Assembly (NCBI GenBank): GCA_016200765.1
Contig: JACQEC010000260.1
Location: 1-7,676 of the forward strand
Length of the DNA stretch: 7,676 nucleotides
Direction: 5' to 3'
Origin: Chloroflexota bacterium
GTDB lineage: Bacteria > Chloroflexota > Anaerolineae > JACRMK01
Under the pieces are notes generated by a model. The model was not told the origin of the DNA and did no database searches. It saw only the letters and a list, made by a program, of their open reading frames with translations. This document shows, one piece after another, positions 1-5,860 of the stretch. The translations under genes were made by a program, and so were the position numbers. Within the stretch, counting starts at the first letter, position 1. The number at the start of each line of letters is the position of its first letter.

Positions 1-1
1 G

Positions 2-112
2 GTCAGCACCCAGATCAATCACTTCGCCCTCAAAGCAAAACTCTATCTCCAGGCTTTACAGACCGCCTTCACTGCGCTGCGTGAATTGCAACCTGTTCGC
101 CTGGCTGCGTAA
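2..112 (+). CDS. C-terminal tail of an unidentified protein (possible transposase end)
   Basis: One plus-strand frame is open from the window edge to a TAA at 110-112. It encodes 36 residues beginning VSTQINHFALKAK and ending LQPVRLAA, a leucine- and alanine-rich stretch with amphipathic-helix character. The other two plus frames give low-complexity serine/proline/cysteine peptides and look non-coding. The N-terminus lies outside the window. A short basic helical tail next to a tRNA gene would fit the end of a transposase, but no catalytic motif is visible, so this identity is only a guess. It is the only plus-strand coding signal I consider plausible in the window, and it converges on the tRNA transcript. 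Confidence 0.35.
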   Translation, partial: VSTQINHFALKAKLYLQALQTAFTALRELQPVRLAA

Positions 113-130
113 GGTGAGTATGTAACGAAG

Positions 131-168
131 AAAAACACAACAGCCAGTCCGATCCGGACTGGCTGTTG
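131..168 (-). terminator. Intrinsic terminator of the tRNA-Gly transcript
   Basis: A perfect 14-bp stem (138-151 paired with 155-168, sequence CAACAGCCAGTCCG and its complement) closes a 3-base loop. Read on the minus strand, the hairpin is followed by TGTTTTTCTTC (137-127), a U-rich tail. On the plus strand it is followed by an A-rich stretch, so it should terminate only minus-strand transcripts. It lies 16 bases past the mature 3' end of the tRNA. Confidence 0.8.
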
Positions 169-183
169 AAAAACAACTTGAAG

Positions 184-255
184 AGCGGGTGAAGGGATTC
201 GAACCCTCGGTCTTCTCCTTGGCAAGGAGACGCTTTACCACTAAGCTACACCCGC
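184..255 (-). tRNA. tRNA-Gly (anticodon GCC)
   Basis: The minus strand folds into a standard cloverleaf. The acceptor stem is GCGGGTG/CACCCGC with all 7 bp paired. The D stem is GCTT/AAGC. The anticodon stem is TCTCC/GGAGA around the loop TTGCCAA, giving anticodon GCC, which reads GGC and GGU glycine codons. The T arm contains GGTTCGAATCC. The discriminator base is U, as usual for bacterial tRNA-Gly. CCA is not encoded, so it must be added after transcription. The gene stands alone with its own promoter and terminator. Confidence 0.97.
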
Positions 256-266
256 ACCTGCTCCAA

Positions 267-295
267 ATATTACTGGATTCTTGCCCCATCGTCAA
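267..295 (-). promoter_or_regulatory. Sigma-70-type promoter of tRNA-Gly
   Basis: On the minus strand, TTGACG (290-295) is separated by exactly 17 bases from TAATAT (267-272). This is close to the TTGACA-N17-TATAAT consensus. Transcription would start near 260, leaving only about five bases of leader before the tRNA at 255. It is the clearest promoter in the window. Confidence 0.75.
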
Positions 296-335
296 ATTTT
301 ATGCTCATTCGCATGAGTCACATAGAGGTTGGTGT

Positions 336-408
336 TCACCGCAGAGGGCGCAGAGGACGCCGAGAAAAGCTTTGGAAATCTCTACGTCCTCTGCGCTCTC
401 GGCGGTGA
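336..408. repeat. Dispersed imperfect hairpin repeat, copy 1
   Basis: The outer arms, 336-365 and 379-408, are each 30 bases and complementary at 26 positions, with one further G-U pair possible. They enclose a 13-base loop (AAAGCTTTGGAAA). The arm begins TCACCGCAGAGGGCGCAGAG and its partner ends CTCTCGGCGGTGA. A second copy lies at 1657-1729. The first 34 bases from the TTCACC edge differ at only two positions between copies, and the last 12 bases are identical. Similar CCGCAGAG-type palindromes are, from memory, scattered through many environmental bacterial genomes as non-coding repeats. No U-tract follows on either strand, so it does not look like a simple terminator. Confidence 0.85.
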
Positions 409-453
409 GTTCGTTTTCTCCGCTAATCCGTTATCATGATCCGTTGATAGCTC

Positions 454-1611
454 TTAGCCCGGCAGGGCGTCGAGCAAGCGCGCAATCTCGGCCTCGCTGT
501 TGTAGAAGTGCGGCGAGACGCGCACGCCCAAAGGCCGCAAGGCCACGATGATGCCCTGCGCCTCCAGCTCCTTCACCAGCGCTCCGTCGCGCTCTGCGTT
601 GCCGAGGGTGAAGGTAGTAATGGCGGTGCGGTGCGCCGGGTCGGGCGAACTGACGATGCGCAGGCTCTCGCCCTTGCGCCGCAAGCCGTCGTAGAACAGT
701 TCGGCCAGCGCGCGCCCCTGCTCCTCAATCGTGTTCATGCCCACTTCCTCGATCAAACTTAGCGACGCCGCGAGCGCGGCCTGTCCGATGGCGTTGCCCC
801 CGCCCACCGCGTAGCGCGCCGCGCCGGGTCGCCAGCGGATTTCGCCCTCGAACGCCGACTCACTGCCGCTGACGGAGGCGTGACCGGCGAACGTCGGGCG
901 AATCTGGTCAACGGCCTCCGGCGCGACGTAGAGCGCGCCGACGCCGAAGCCGGCCATCAGCCACTTGTAGCCGTGCGTTGCCAGCGCGGATACCCGCGCC
1001 GCGCGCGCGTCCAGCCGCTGTGCGCCGACGCCCTGTATCGCGTCCACGATCAGCAGACAGCCGCGCTCGGCGCAGCGCCGCCCCAACTCGTCCAGATCAA
1101 CGCGGTAGCCGGTGTCCCACTTGATCAGACTGCACGACACGGCGCGCGTGCGCTCGTCCACGGCCGCCATGATCTCGTCCACCGTTGGCCCGGCGGTGGC
1201 CGCCCACGGCGCGAAGCGCACCTCCACGCCGTGCTCGCGCAGATGCGCCCAGGTGATCATCAGCGAGGGAAACTCGCGGTCGGGCACGACGACATTATCT
1301 CCCGGCCGCCAATCAATGCCATGCGCGCAGAGGTTGATGCCGTGCGTGGTGTTCGCGGTGAAGACGATGTCCTCGGCGTGCGCGCCGATTAGCCGTGCCA
1401 GTCGTTCGCGCGCCAGCGGCTCGGCGGGCGGCACGATCTGCGCATGGGCTATGTTCGGGAACTGCGCCGACGCGGCGGCGCGCTCGACCGCGCGCACAGT
1501 GCGTACCGGCCACGGGCCAACCGACGCGGCGTTGAGGTAGGTGTACTCACGCGCGATGACAAATTCGCGCTCGCGCACCTCGGCCAGCGAGGGGGTATCT
1601 AGGGGTTGCAT
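454..1611 (-). CDS. Class V PLP-dependent aminotransferase (cysteine desulfurase / isopenicillin N epimerase-like)
   Basis: A 385-residue cytoplasmic enzyme of PLP fold type I, class V, the usual length for the family. N-terminal residues YLNAASVGPWP (24-34) resemble the substrate-side YLN-A-.GP motif. ANTTHGINL (86-94) is the cofactor phosphate-binding turn. D190 and Q193 in LIVDAIQGVG should contact the PLP ring, and K216 in ATHGYKWL is the Schiff-base lysine. The C-terminus carries LGVRVSPHFYN (361-371), with the arginine typical of the family. No NifS/SufS-type active-site cysteine loop is evident, so a sulfur-transfer role is not supported; a lyase, epimerase or aminotransferase role fits better, substrate unknown. 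The start is well supported: AAAGGAG (1620-1626) sits 8 bases before the ATG. The gene is flanked by two hairpin repeats and is probably transcribed separately from the operon upstream. Confidence 0.9.
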   Translation of the reverse strand: MQPLDTPSLAEVREREFVIAREYTYLNAASVGPWPVRTVRAVERAAASAQFPNIAHAQIVPPAEPLARERLARLIGAHAEDIVFTANTTHGINLCAHGIDWRPGDNVVVPDREFPSLMITWAHLREHGVEVRFAPWAATAGPTVDEIMAAVDERTRAVSCSLIKWDTGYRVDLDELGRRCAERGCLLIVDAIQGVGAQRLDARAARVSALATHGYKWLMAGFGVGALYVAPEAVDQIRPTFAGHASVSGSESAFEGEIRWRPGAARYAVGGGNAIGQAALAASLSLIEEVGMNTIEEQGRALAELFYDGLRRKGESLRIVSSPDPAHRTAITTFTLGNAERDGALVKELEAQGIIVALRPLGVRVSPHFYNSEAEIARLLDALPG

Positions 1612-1656
1612 GAAGTTTGCTCCTTTGAAAGTTGAGAATTGTTCCCATCAGAATCT

Positions 1657-1729
1657 TCACCGCAGAGATCGCAGAGGACGCCGAGAAAATCATTGAAGTT
1701 CTCTGCGCGCTCCGCGGTCTCGGCGGTGA
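1657..1729. repeat. Dispersed imperfect hairpin repeat, copy 2
   Basis: Same family and orientation as the copy at 336-408. It starts TCACCGCAGAGATCGCAGAG and ends GTCTCGGCGGTGA. The arms (about 31 bases each) pair imperfectly, with about five mismatches and one G-U pair, around a short AT-richer loop. It fills most of the 152-base gap between the TIGR04076-like gene and the aminotransferase, and could act as a transcript-stabilising or attenuating structure. No run of U residues follows it on the minus strand. Its plus-strand translation yields a chance peptide (FTAEIAEDAEK) that should not be annotated as protein. Confidence 0.85.
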
Positions 1730-1763
1730 AACTGAAATGTTGAAGTTGTTCATCGAAAGCCCG

Positions 1764-2111
1764 CTACGACTCCGGCGACCATGGCACCGGGCTGACCTCG
1801 TCGTGGCGCACGGTGCGGCGATCCAGCCGGTCAATGCGCATGATGAGGCCGCAGGCGGGGTCGGGGCAAGTGGCGCGCGCGTCTGTCTCCATCCAATCGG
1901 CGGGATGATTGAGCCGTTGTTTGGCCGGCAGAAGCGGGATCACGGCTTGCAGAGCATAGAGGCAGAAATCGCCACCGTCAGGCAACGAAACCTTCCCGCC
2001 GCGCAGATAGACGACGTCACCCTCGCGCATGGCGCAGGTGCAGTGGCCGCTGATTGCCTCGACCACCACCGCCAGATCGTACAGTTCAAACTCGTCTGTT
2101 TGTTGGCTCAT
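1764..2111 (-). CDS. TIGR04076-like small cysteine-containing protein
   Basis: A 115-residue protein of unknown function. The order of motifs resembles the TIGR04076 family: a beta strand (LAVVVEAI, 13-20) leading into GHCTCAMREGD (22-32), then LPDGGDFCLYALQAVIPLLPA (43-63, with C50), then a CPDPACGLIMRIDR segment (82-95). Five cysteines (24, 26, 50, 82, 87) could bind a metal or cluster; this is inferred only from their pairing and position. The ATG at 2109-2111 overlaps the TGA of the LLM oxidoreductase as ATGA, a classic translational-coupling overlap, with a GGGG tract a few bases upstream. This makes it a better start than the in-frame TTG six bases earlier. Last gene of the operon. It has no signal peptide or membrane segment. 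The family assignment is from memory of the motif pattern. Confidence 0.7.
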   Translation of the reverse strand: MSQQTDEFELYDLAVVVEAISGHCTCAMREGDVVYLRGGKVSLPDGGDFCLYALQAVIPLLPAKQRLNHPADWMETDARATCPDPACGLIMRIDRLDRRTVRHDEVSPVPWSPES

Positions 2112-3130
2112 GCCCAATCCCCGCCCGCGCGCAAGGCGGGTAGCACCCGCTCGCCGAGCAAGCGGATGCCTTCGGCTTCGCTCAAGCCGTGCGGCGTGCC
2201 AAACTCTATCCGCCCTGCCCCGGCCGCAAACAACTCGTGCGCCTGTTCCGCTACCTCGTCCGGCGTGCCCGCGAACGCTAGCCGCCGGAGCAGATCGTCG
2301 GGGATCAATCGCCCTGCGCCCTCAAAGTCATAGATGGCCGCCGCCGCGTTGATGCGGTCAAGCAGTTCGGGATCGAGTTGTAGGGTGTGATCGAGCCGGG
2401 CGATGACCGGCAAGTAGAGCGCGGCCTTGCGGCGCACCAACGTGCGCGCGGCCTGCCCATCGCGATCTACGACCGTGACCGCCCCCACCGCCAGCGTGAT
2501 CTCGTGTGGGCTGCGACCGGCGGCGGTGGCCGCGTCGTTCAGCCCGTCGCGGATGCGCGGAATAACATCGGGGTTGGCTGTGCCGCCGACCTTCACTTCT
2601 GCTACCAGCGACGCGCAGGCGCGGATGGCTTGCTGGCCCCACGCGCCCAGCAGAAACGGGATGTCGGGGCGCAGTATCGTCCAGCGCAATGAGTCGCCTC
2701 CGGCCAGTGGGAAGACCTTGCCCCGATACGGTTCTTTTGAGCGCGAGAGCAGGTGGCGCACGCACTCAAACGCTTCGCGCAGTGCGGTGACCGGGTGCGG
2801 CGGCTCCAGGCCGAGAAAGTCCAGCCAACTGCCGCGCGCGATCCCCAAATAGGCGCGGCCTTGCGAGGCTTCGTCAATCAGCGCGATATGCCCGGCGATG
2901 TTGATCGGGTGACAGGTGAAGGGGTTGACCGCGGCCGGGCCAAGGCGCACCCGCTGTGTGTGGCGCGCCATCTCCAACAGCGGCAACCACGCCGGTTGAT
3001 AGAGCAGGTCGTTATAGACCGTCACCCTATCAAAGCCGTGCGCTTCGGCGGCGGCCGCCAGCGGCCCGTATGCCGCGAGCGGCTGGTCAGTTTGAAAGGC
3101 GATGCTGAGACCGCGCTGGGTCATGCTCAC
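2108..3130 (-). CDS. LLM-class (luciferase-like) flavin/F420-dependent oxidoreductase
   Basis: A 340-residue cytoplasmic TIM-barrel oxidoreductase of the bacterial luciferase / methylene-H4MPT reductase superfamily. Visible hallmarks are HGFDRVTVYNDLL (31-43), RVRLGPAAVNPFTCHP (60-75), the strand-and-loop AYLGIARGSWLDFLGL (93-108), and VGGTANPDVIP (181-191), which resembles the segment seen in F420-using Mer-like members. A C-terminal FAGTPDEVAEQ stretch is also typical. The cofactor (FMN or F420) and substrate cannot be decided from sequence. The start is taken as GTG 3128-3130: its GTGA overlaps the stop of the reading frame that the upstream GH51 gene would have without its duplication. 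An ATG two codons later (3122-3124) is the alternative, and neither has a strong ribosome site, consistent with coupled translation. The TGA overlaps the next gene's ATG. Confidence 0.88.
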   Translation of the reverse strand: MSMTQRGLSIAFQTDQPLAAYGPLAAAAEAHGFDRVTVYNDLLYQPAWLPLLEMARHTQRVRLGPAAVNPFTCHPINIAGHIALIDEASQGRAYLGIARGSWLDFLGLEPPHPVTALREAFECVRHLLSRSKEPYRGKVFPLAGGDSLRWTILRPDIPFLLGAWGQQAIRACASLVAEVKVGGTANPDVIPRIRDGLNDAATAAGRSPHEITLAVGAVTVVDRDGQAARTLVRRKAALYLPVIARLDHTLQLDPELLDRINAAAAIYDFEGAGRLIPDDLLRRLAFAGTPDEVAEQAHELFAAGAGRIEFGTPHGLSEAEGIRLLGERVLPALRAGGDWA

Positions 3131-3201
3131 GGCTTCTGGCTCGCCAGCACTGTGAACGACAGCGGCGGCAGTGCGAGGGTCGCTGTGCCATCCGTCACGG
3201 G
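3127..3201 (-). pseudogene. Out-of-frame C-terminal segment of the GH51 gene
   Basis: After the 14-base duplication, a shifted frame encodes 24 residues, beginning PVTDGTATL and including ALPPLSFTVL, before TGA at 3127-3129. An LPP-S-TVL motif is the usual end of the C-terminal beta-sandwich of GH51 enzymes, so this is the lost tail of the upstream gene. Its TGA overlaps the LLM gene's GTG (3128-3130). In the present sequence it would be translated only after a -1 shift, and no slippery heptamer is visible. Confidence 0.85.
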
Positions 3202-3227
3202 CAACGGGTCTAAGGCAACGGGTCTAA
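3200..3227. repeat. Exact 14-base tandem duplication inside the GH51 gene
   Basis: GGCAACGGGTCTAA occurs twice in direct contact (3200-3213 and 3214-3227). On the minus strand the first unit encodes the RLDPLP region. The second unit introduces TAG at 3210-3212, because 14 is not a multiple of three. The exact identity of the copies points to a recent slippage event or an assembly error. Confidence 0.97.
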
Positions 3228-4643
3228 GCGCACCGGGCGAATGGTGTCCGGCTGGTCGAAGATGTTGGCCGCTTTGGGGTCGTGCCCAGCGAGTTGGATC
3301 ACGGTTTCGATGGAGGCGGGCGCGCCGCTGCGATCCGCGCTCTGCCAGTTGACTTCGATCGGCAGGGTCTCGCGCTGACTGCGGTTGACGATGAAGACCG
3401 CGCTGGTCCGCGTCTCCGCGTTGTAACTGGCGGAGACATCCAATAGGGGCATCGCCCCAAATTGCGCGGTCTCATACGACGGCGCGCGCACCAGCGCGTC
3501 CAGCGCCATGCCCGACGCATAGCGGCGGAACAGTTGCAACGGATAGAAGATAGTCTGCCGCAACAGGCCGCTAGGCGTGGTCAGGATGGGCGCGATGATG
3601 TTCACCAACTGCGCGAGGCACGCGATCTTGAGCACGTTACAGCGGCGCAGGAACACGCTTAACCACTGCGCCACCACCAGCGCGTCTTCGAGGTTGTAAA
3701 TCTCCTCAATCAGGTGCGGCGCTTCGGTCCAGCCGCCCTGCATCGTGCGAGCTTTGTACCAGACGTTCCACTCGTCCCACGCCAGATAGACGCGGTGCTT
3801 GGAGCGCCGCTTGGCCTGCACGTAGCGCAGTGTCCCCGCCAGCGTATCCACATGCGCCTCGAACTGCGCGGCCAGCGCGAGATAACTGGCGGTGTCGCCG
3901 TCGCGGTTTCCGGCATAGTAGTGCATCGAGAGGTAGTCCACCAGTTCCCAGCACGTTTCCAGCGCGACCCGATCCCATTCGGGATAGGTCGGCATCTGGC
4001 TATTGGACGAGCCGCACACGATCAATTGGATCGCCGGGTCTTGCCAGCGCATCAGTTTGGCCGCCTCGCGGGCTTTGCGTGCGTACTCGTCCATTTCCAG
4101 ATGCCCGATCTGCCATGGGCCGTCCATCTCGTTGCCGAGGCACCAGTAGCGCACGCCGTGCGGCTCCGGGTGGCCGTGCGCGGCGCGCAGGTCGGCGTAA
4201 TGGGTGCCGGTCGGCGCATTACAGTATTCAACCAGCGCCGCCGCTTCCTCAATCGTGCCGGTGCCGAGGTTGACGCCGAGCATCGGCTGTGTGCCGAGCG
4301 CGCGGCAGAACGCGATGAACTCATTGGCTCCGAACTGGTTGGTCTCGACCGACTGCCACGCCAGTTCGCGCCGCCGCGGGCGCTGGGCGCGCGGGCCGAC
4401 GCCGTCCAGCCAGTGGTAGCCGCTAAGAAAGTTGCCGCCGGGGTAGCGGATGACCGGCGGTTGCAATTCGCGCAGAGCGTCAAGCACATCGCGGCGCAGG
4501 CCGCGCTCGTCGGCCAGCGGCGAGCCGGGCTCGTAGATGCCGCCGTAGATCGCGCGCCCCATGTGCTCCAGAAAGCCGCCGAACAGGTTGGGCTCGATAG
4601 CGCCAATGGTGCGCTCGGTATCAAGCGTGATGCGAGAGAGCAT
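3210..4643 (-). CDS. abfA: GH51 alpha-L-arabinofuranosidase, 3'-truncated by frameshift
   Basis: An intracellular retaining glycosidase that releases terminal arabinofuranose from arabinan or arabinoxylan oligosaccharides. As it stands it is 477 residues. Numbered from the ATG at 4643, the N-terminal FGGFLEHMGRAIYGGIYEP (21-39) and RYPGGNF segments are typical of GH51. E172 in CLGNEMDGPWQ is the acid/base and E291 in AWDEWNVWY the nucleophile. LVNIIAPI and FYPLQLFRRYASG complete the catalytic domain. No signal peptide is present. The catalytic barrel is intact, but a 14-base tandem duplication near the end causes a premature TAG after RLDPLP. Removing one copy gives 500 residues with a normal LPP-S-TVL end, close to the roughly 500 residues usual for the family. 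The enzyme may still fold, since only the last strands of the accessory beta-sandwich are lost. The longer in-frame start (4691) overlaps the DinB gene and lacks conserved sequence. Confidence 0.93.
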   Translation of the reverse strand: MLSRITLDTERTIGAIEPNLFGGFLEHMGRAIYGGIYEPGSPLADERGLRRDVLDALRELQPPVIRYPGGNFLSGYHWLDGVGPRAQRPRRRELAWQSVETNQFGANEFIAFCRALGTQPMLGVNLGTGTIEEAAALVEYCNAPTGTHYADLRAAHGHPEPHGVRYWCLGNEMDGPWQIGHLEMDEYARKAREAAKLMRWQDPAIQLIVCGSSNSQMPTYPEWDRVALETCWELVDYLSMHYYAGNRDGDTASYLALAAQFEAHVDTLAGTLRYVQAKRRSKHRVYLAWDEWNVWYKARTMQGGWTEAPHLIEEIYNLEDALVVAQWLSVFLRRCNVLKIACLAQLVNIIAPILTTPSGLLRQTIFYPLQLFRRYASGMALDALVRAPSYETAQFGAMPLLDVSASYNAETRTSAVFIVNRSQRETLPIEVNWQSADRSGAPASIETVIQLAGHDPKAANIFDQPDTIRPVRLDPLP

Positions 4644-4657
4644 AGGGTTGATCTTCT

Positions 4658-4664
4658 CTCCTTT
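4658..4664 (-). promoter_or_regulatory. Ribosome-binding site of the GH51 gene, overlapping the DinB stop
   Basis: AAAGGAG lies within TTAAAGGAG, so the TAA of the preceding DinB-like gene and the Shine-Dalgarno sequence share bases. The distance to the ATG at 4643 is 14 bases, longer than usual. This hints at coupled re-initiation, or at reliance on the weaker GAGAAG that follows. Confidence 0.6.
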
Positions 4665-5133
4665 AAGGTCTGGCCAGCCGCGCCCGCACATCCGCGCTGT
4701 GTTGGCGGTAGTGCTCGTAGGAGTTCATGGCGATCAGTTCCCACGGCACCCAATCGGCGGGCATCTCGCGGAACATGGCCGCGTCAGCCAACTCCTCTTC
4801 GGCGAGCGACTGCACGCCCGCGACCAACTGCTCATGGACGCGCTGTGCTTCCGTGCGGATGTCGTCCGGCGAGCGCGCGCGGCTCGCCTCAAGGATAGCC
4901 GCGTTGCGCGCTTCCGGCGGCAAGTTCCACAGATCAGACCCGGCCAGCGCGCGCCTGTTTATCAAGCCGACCATCTCCTGCTCATACCACGTAATGTGGG
5001 CGACGATGTCCTTGAGCGGCATCTCACCCGGCGCGCCCGCCTGAACCATACGCGCCTCGCCGATGCCTGCCAACAGCGCGTCCCAGCGGGCGCGCTCGGC
5101 TTTCAAGGTCTCCAGCAGGGTCGTCTTGTCCAT
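4663..5133 (-). CDS. DinB-like / DfsB-type four-helix-bundle protein
   Basis: A 156-residue cytoplasmic protein of the DinB/YfiT superfamily. The opening MDKTTLLETLKAERARWDALL (1-21) is the first helix, and MPLKDIVAHITWYEQEM (38-54) is the characteristic second helix with the first metal ligand H46. YEHYRQHSADVRARL (139-153) carries H141 and H145. Together these three histidines form the expected divalent-metal triad. Members of the superfamily include thiol-dependent transferases and resistance proteins such as ClbS/DfsB; which activity applies here cannot be told. The ATG at 5131-5133 has a GGTGG tract six bases upstream. The stop merges with the ribosome site of the GH51 gene 19 bases ahead of its start, and the dehydrogenase remnant ends 15 bases upstream, so all belong to one transcription unit. 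Confidence 0.85.
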   Translation of the reverse strand: MDKTTLLETLKAERARWDALLAGIGEARMVQAGAPGEMPLKDIVAHITWYEQEMVGLINRRALAGSDLWNLPPEARNAAILEASRARSPDDIRTEAQRVHEQLVAGVQSLAEEELADAAMFREMPADWVPWELIAMNSYEHYRQHSADVRARLARP

Positions 5134-5148
5134 CGCGTTCCACCACCG

Positions 5149-5280
5149 TCACCAGGCGATGCGCCGCCGGTCGCGGAAGAAGCCGCCGCGCGGGCCGCCG
5201 TCGAGCAGGGTCGCCAGCCAGACAATCGTATCCGCTCCTTGCGCCAACGTGCGGGGCGCGCGCGGGCCGCCCATCTGCGC
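5149..5280 (-). pseudogene. C-terminal remnant of a short-chain dehydrogenase/reductase (SDR)
   Basis: From about 5280 down to TGA 5149-5151 the minus strand encodes roughly 43 residues: MGGPRAPRTLAQGADTIVWL followed by a segment ending GGFFRDRRRIAW. This matches the end of plant- and bacterial-type carbonyl reductase SDRs, where MGG-.AP-.-EGA-T-VWLA is followed by GGFFRD...PW. The glycine-rich NAD(P) motif, the catalytic serine and the YxxxK pair are all absent. The frame extends upstream to an ATG at 5332-5334, overlapping the stop of the DUF4411 gene as ATGA, but those extra residues (MNISRADTSEEGFERL) have no SDR character. I read it as the stub left when the toxin-antitoxin-like module replaced the front of an SDR gene. 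A 61-residue peptide could still be made from the overlapping ATG. Confidence 0.75.
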
Positions 5281-5330
5281 GACGATCAGCCTCTCAAAAC
5301 CTTCTTCACTTGTGTCTGCTCTGGAAATAT

Positions 5331-5855
5331 TCATAAGAGCGGAGGTGTCCAGGTGAAGCGACTGCCAAGCCCACGAAGCATTTCGAATGTATTCACGTAA
5401 GGCACGTCGAATGCCCGGCACACGTTGGGCATGGGCACCGTTTTCTTTGCCTCTGCGGCATATTCTTCCTGCGTCACCGCCGTCAGCCCGTGAGCCTTCG
5501 CGTATGCGATGACCCACCCGTCAGCCGCCCTCGCGAATTCGGCTATCGCCTCCGGCTTGAACTGCGGCTGGCTCTTCACCCATCGCATCATTTTTCCGAA
5601 CCATTCGGTGACAGCGGGATCGCTTGTGGAGGCAAAGAATGACTTGGGCACGGACCGTGACGCCCATGTCTTCAACTCGTCATTCCCGGCAAGAATTTCT
5701 TTGCGCACGCGGTCAATACTAACCAACCGTTTCACCTTCGCGTACTGTACCAAACATTCCCAGAAACCGGGGCAGAGATCGAACGGGTAATACCGACGAT
5801 TGGCTTCCATGAACACGGACGCATCCAGGACGTAGCTGAAGGATGTGCTTGCCAT
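5331..5855 (-). CDS. DUF4411 PIN-like protein, probable toxin of a two-gene module
   Basis: A 174-residue protein starting at ATG 5853-5855. The opening YVLDASVFMEANRRYYPFDLCPGFWE (residues 8-33) is the signature start of DUF4411 PIN-like proteins. D11 and E17 sit in the first strand-helix of the nuclease fold. Further candidate acidic metal ligands are E53 (DRVRKEI), D112 (AADGWVIAYAKAHG) and the acidic pair after VTQ (130-131). The tail VPMPNVCRAFDVPYVNTFEMLRGLG is also typical. Known PIN-fold toxins are RNases; RNA cleavage here is inferred. It starts 5 bases after the Xre-ImmA stop; an in-frame TTG (5864) overlapping that stop is the alternative start. Two 60-base lines I counted in this gene are about 50-55% GC, against about 70% in a counted line of the GH51 gene, consistent with acquisition by transfer. 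Confidence 0.85.
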   Translation of the reverse strand: MASTSFSYVLDASVFMEANRRYYPFDLCPGFWECLVQYAKVKRLVSIDRVRKEILAGNDELKTWASRSVPKSFFASTSDPAVTEWFGKMMRWVKSQPQFKPEAIAEFARAADGWVIAYAKAHGLTAVTQEEYAAEAKKTVPMPNVCRAFDVPYVNTFEMLRGLGSRFTWTPPLL

Positions 5856-5860
5856 GGCCG

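Larger units (their letters stand above)
256..453. other. Gene-free stretch between tRNA-Gly and the aminotransferase
   Basis: These 198 bases hold the tRNA promoter (267-295), the first hairpin repeat (336-408) and a short 3'-flanking segment (409-453) behind the aminotransferase stop. That segment carries a 7-base direct repeat, ATCCGTT, at 426-432 and 439-445. I see no coding signal and no U-tailed terminator for the aminotransferase. Confidence 0.6.

Noticed and set aside
336..408. Hairpin repeat as the aminotransferase terminator
   Set aside because: On the minus strand no U-rich tract follows the hairpin, so intrinsic termination is not supported, although it could still stabilise the transcript 3' end.
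336..1729. The two hairpin copies as a CRISPR fragment
   Set aside because: Only two copies, more than 1.2 kb apart with a gene between them, and each is internally palindromic over about 73 bases; there is no repeat-spacer pattern.
1632..2333. Plus-strand open frame of 233 codons starting near the hairpin repeat
   Set aside because: Its N-terminal part is only the translated hairpin repeat and the rest is antisense to the TIGR04076-like and LLM genes.
3200..3227. Programmed -1 frameshifting to reach the GH51 C-terminus
   Set aside because: A -1 shift would give a readable product with a few extra residues, but there is no slippery heptamer or obvious stimulatory structure. The exact tandem duplication explains the shift more simply.
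4644..4691. Longer N-terminus for the GH51 protein
   Set aside because: It would overlap the DinB gene, and the extra 16 residues have no family similarity; the ATG at 4643 fits the family's start.
3714..4898. Long plus-strand open frame of 394 codons
   Set aside because: It is antisense to the well-supported GH51 and DinB genes, rich in Arg, Ala and Pro, and has no recognisable motif. Long antisense frames are expected at this GC content.
5149..5517. 122-codon minus-strand frame taken as one gene
   Set aside because: Its first 60 codons are a shifted-frame shadow of the DUF4411 gene. Only the last 43 or so residues carry SDR similarity.
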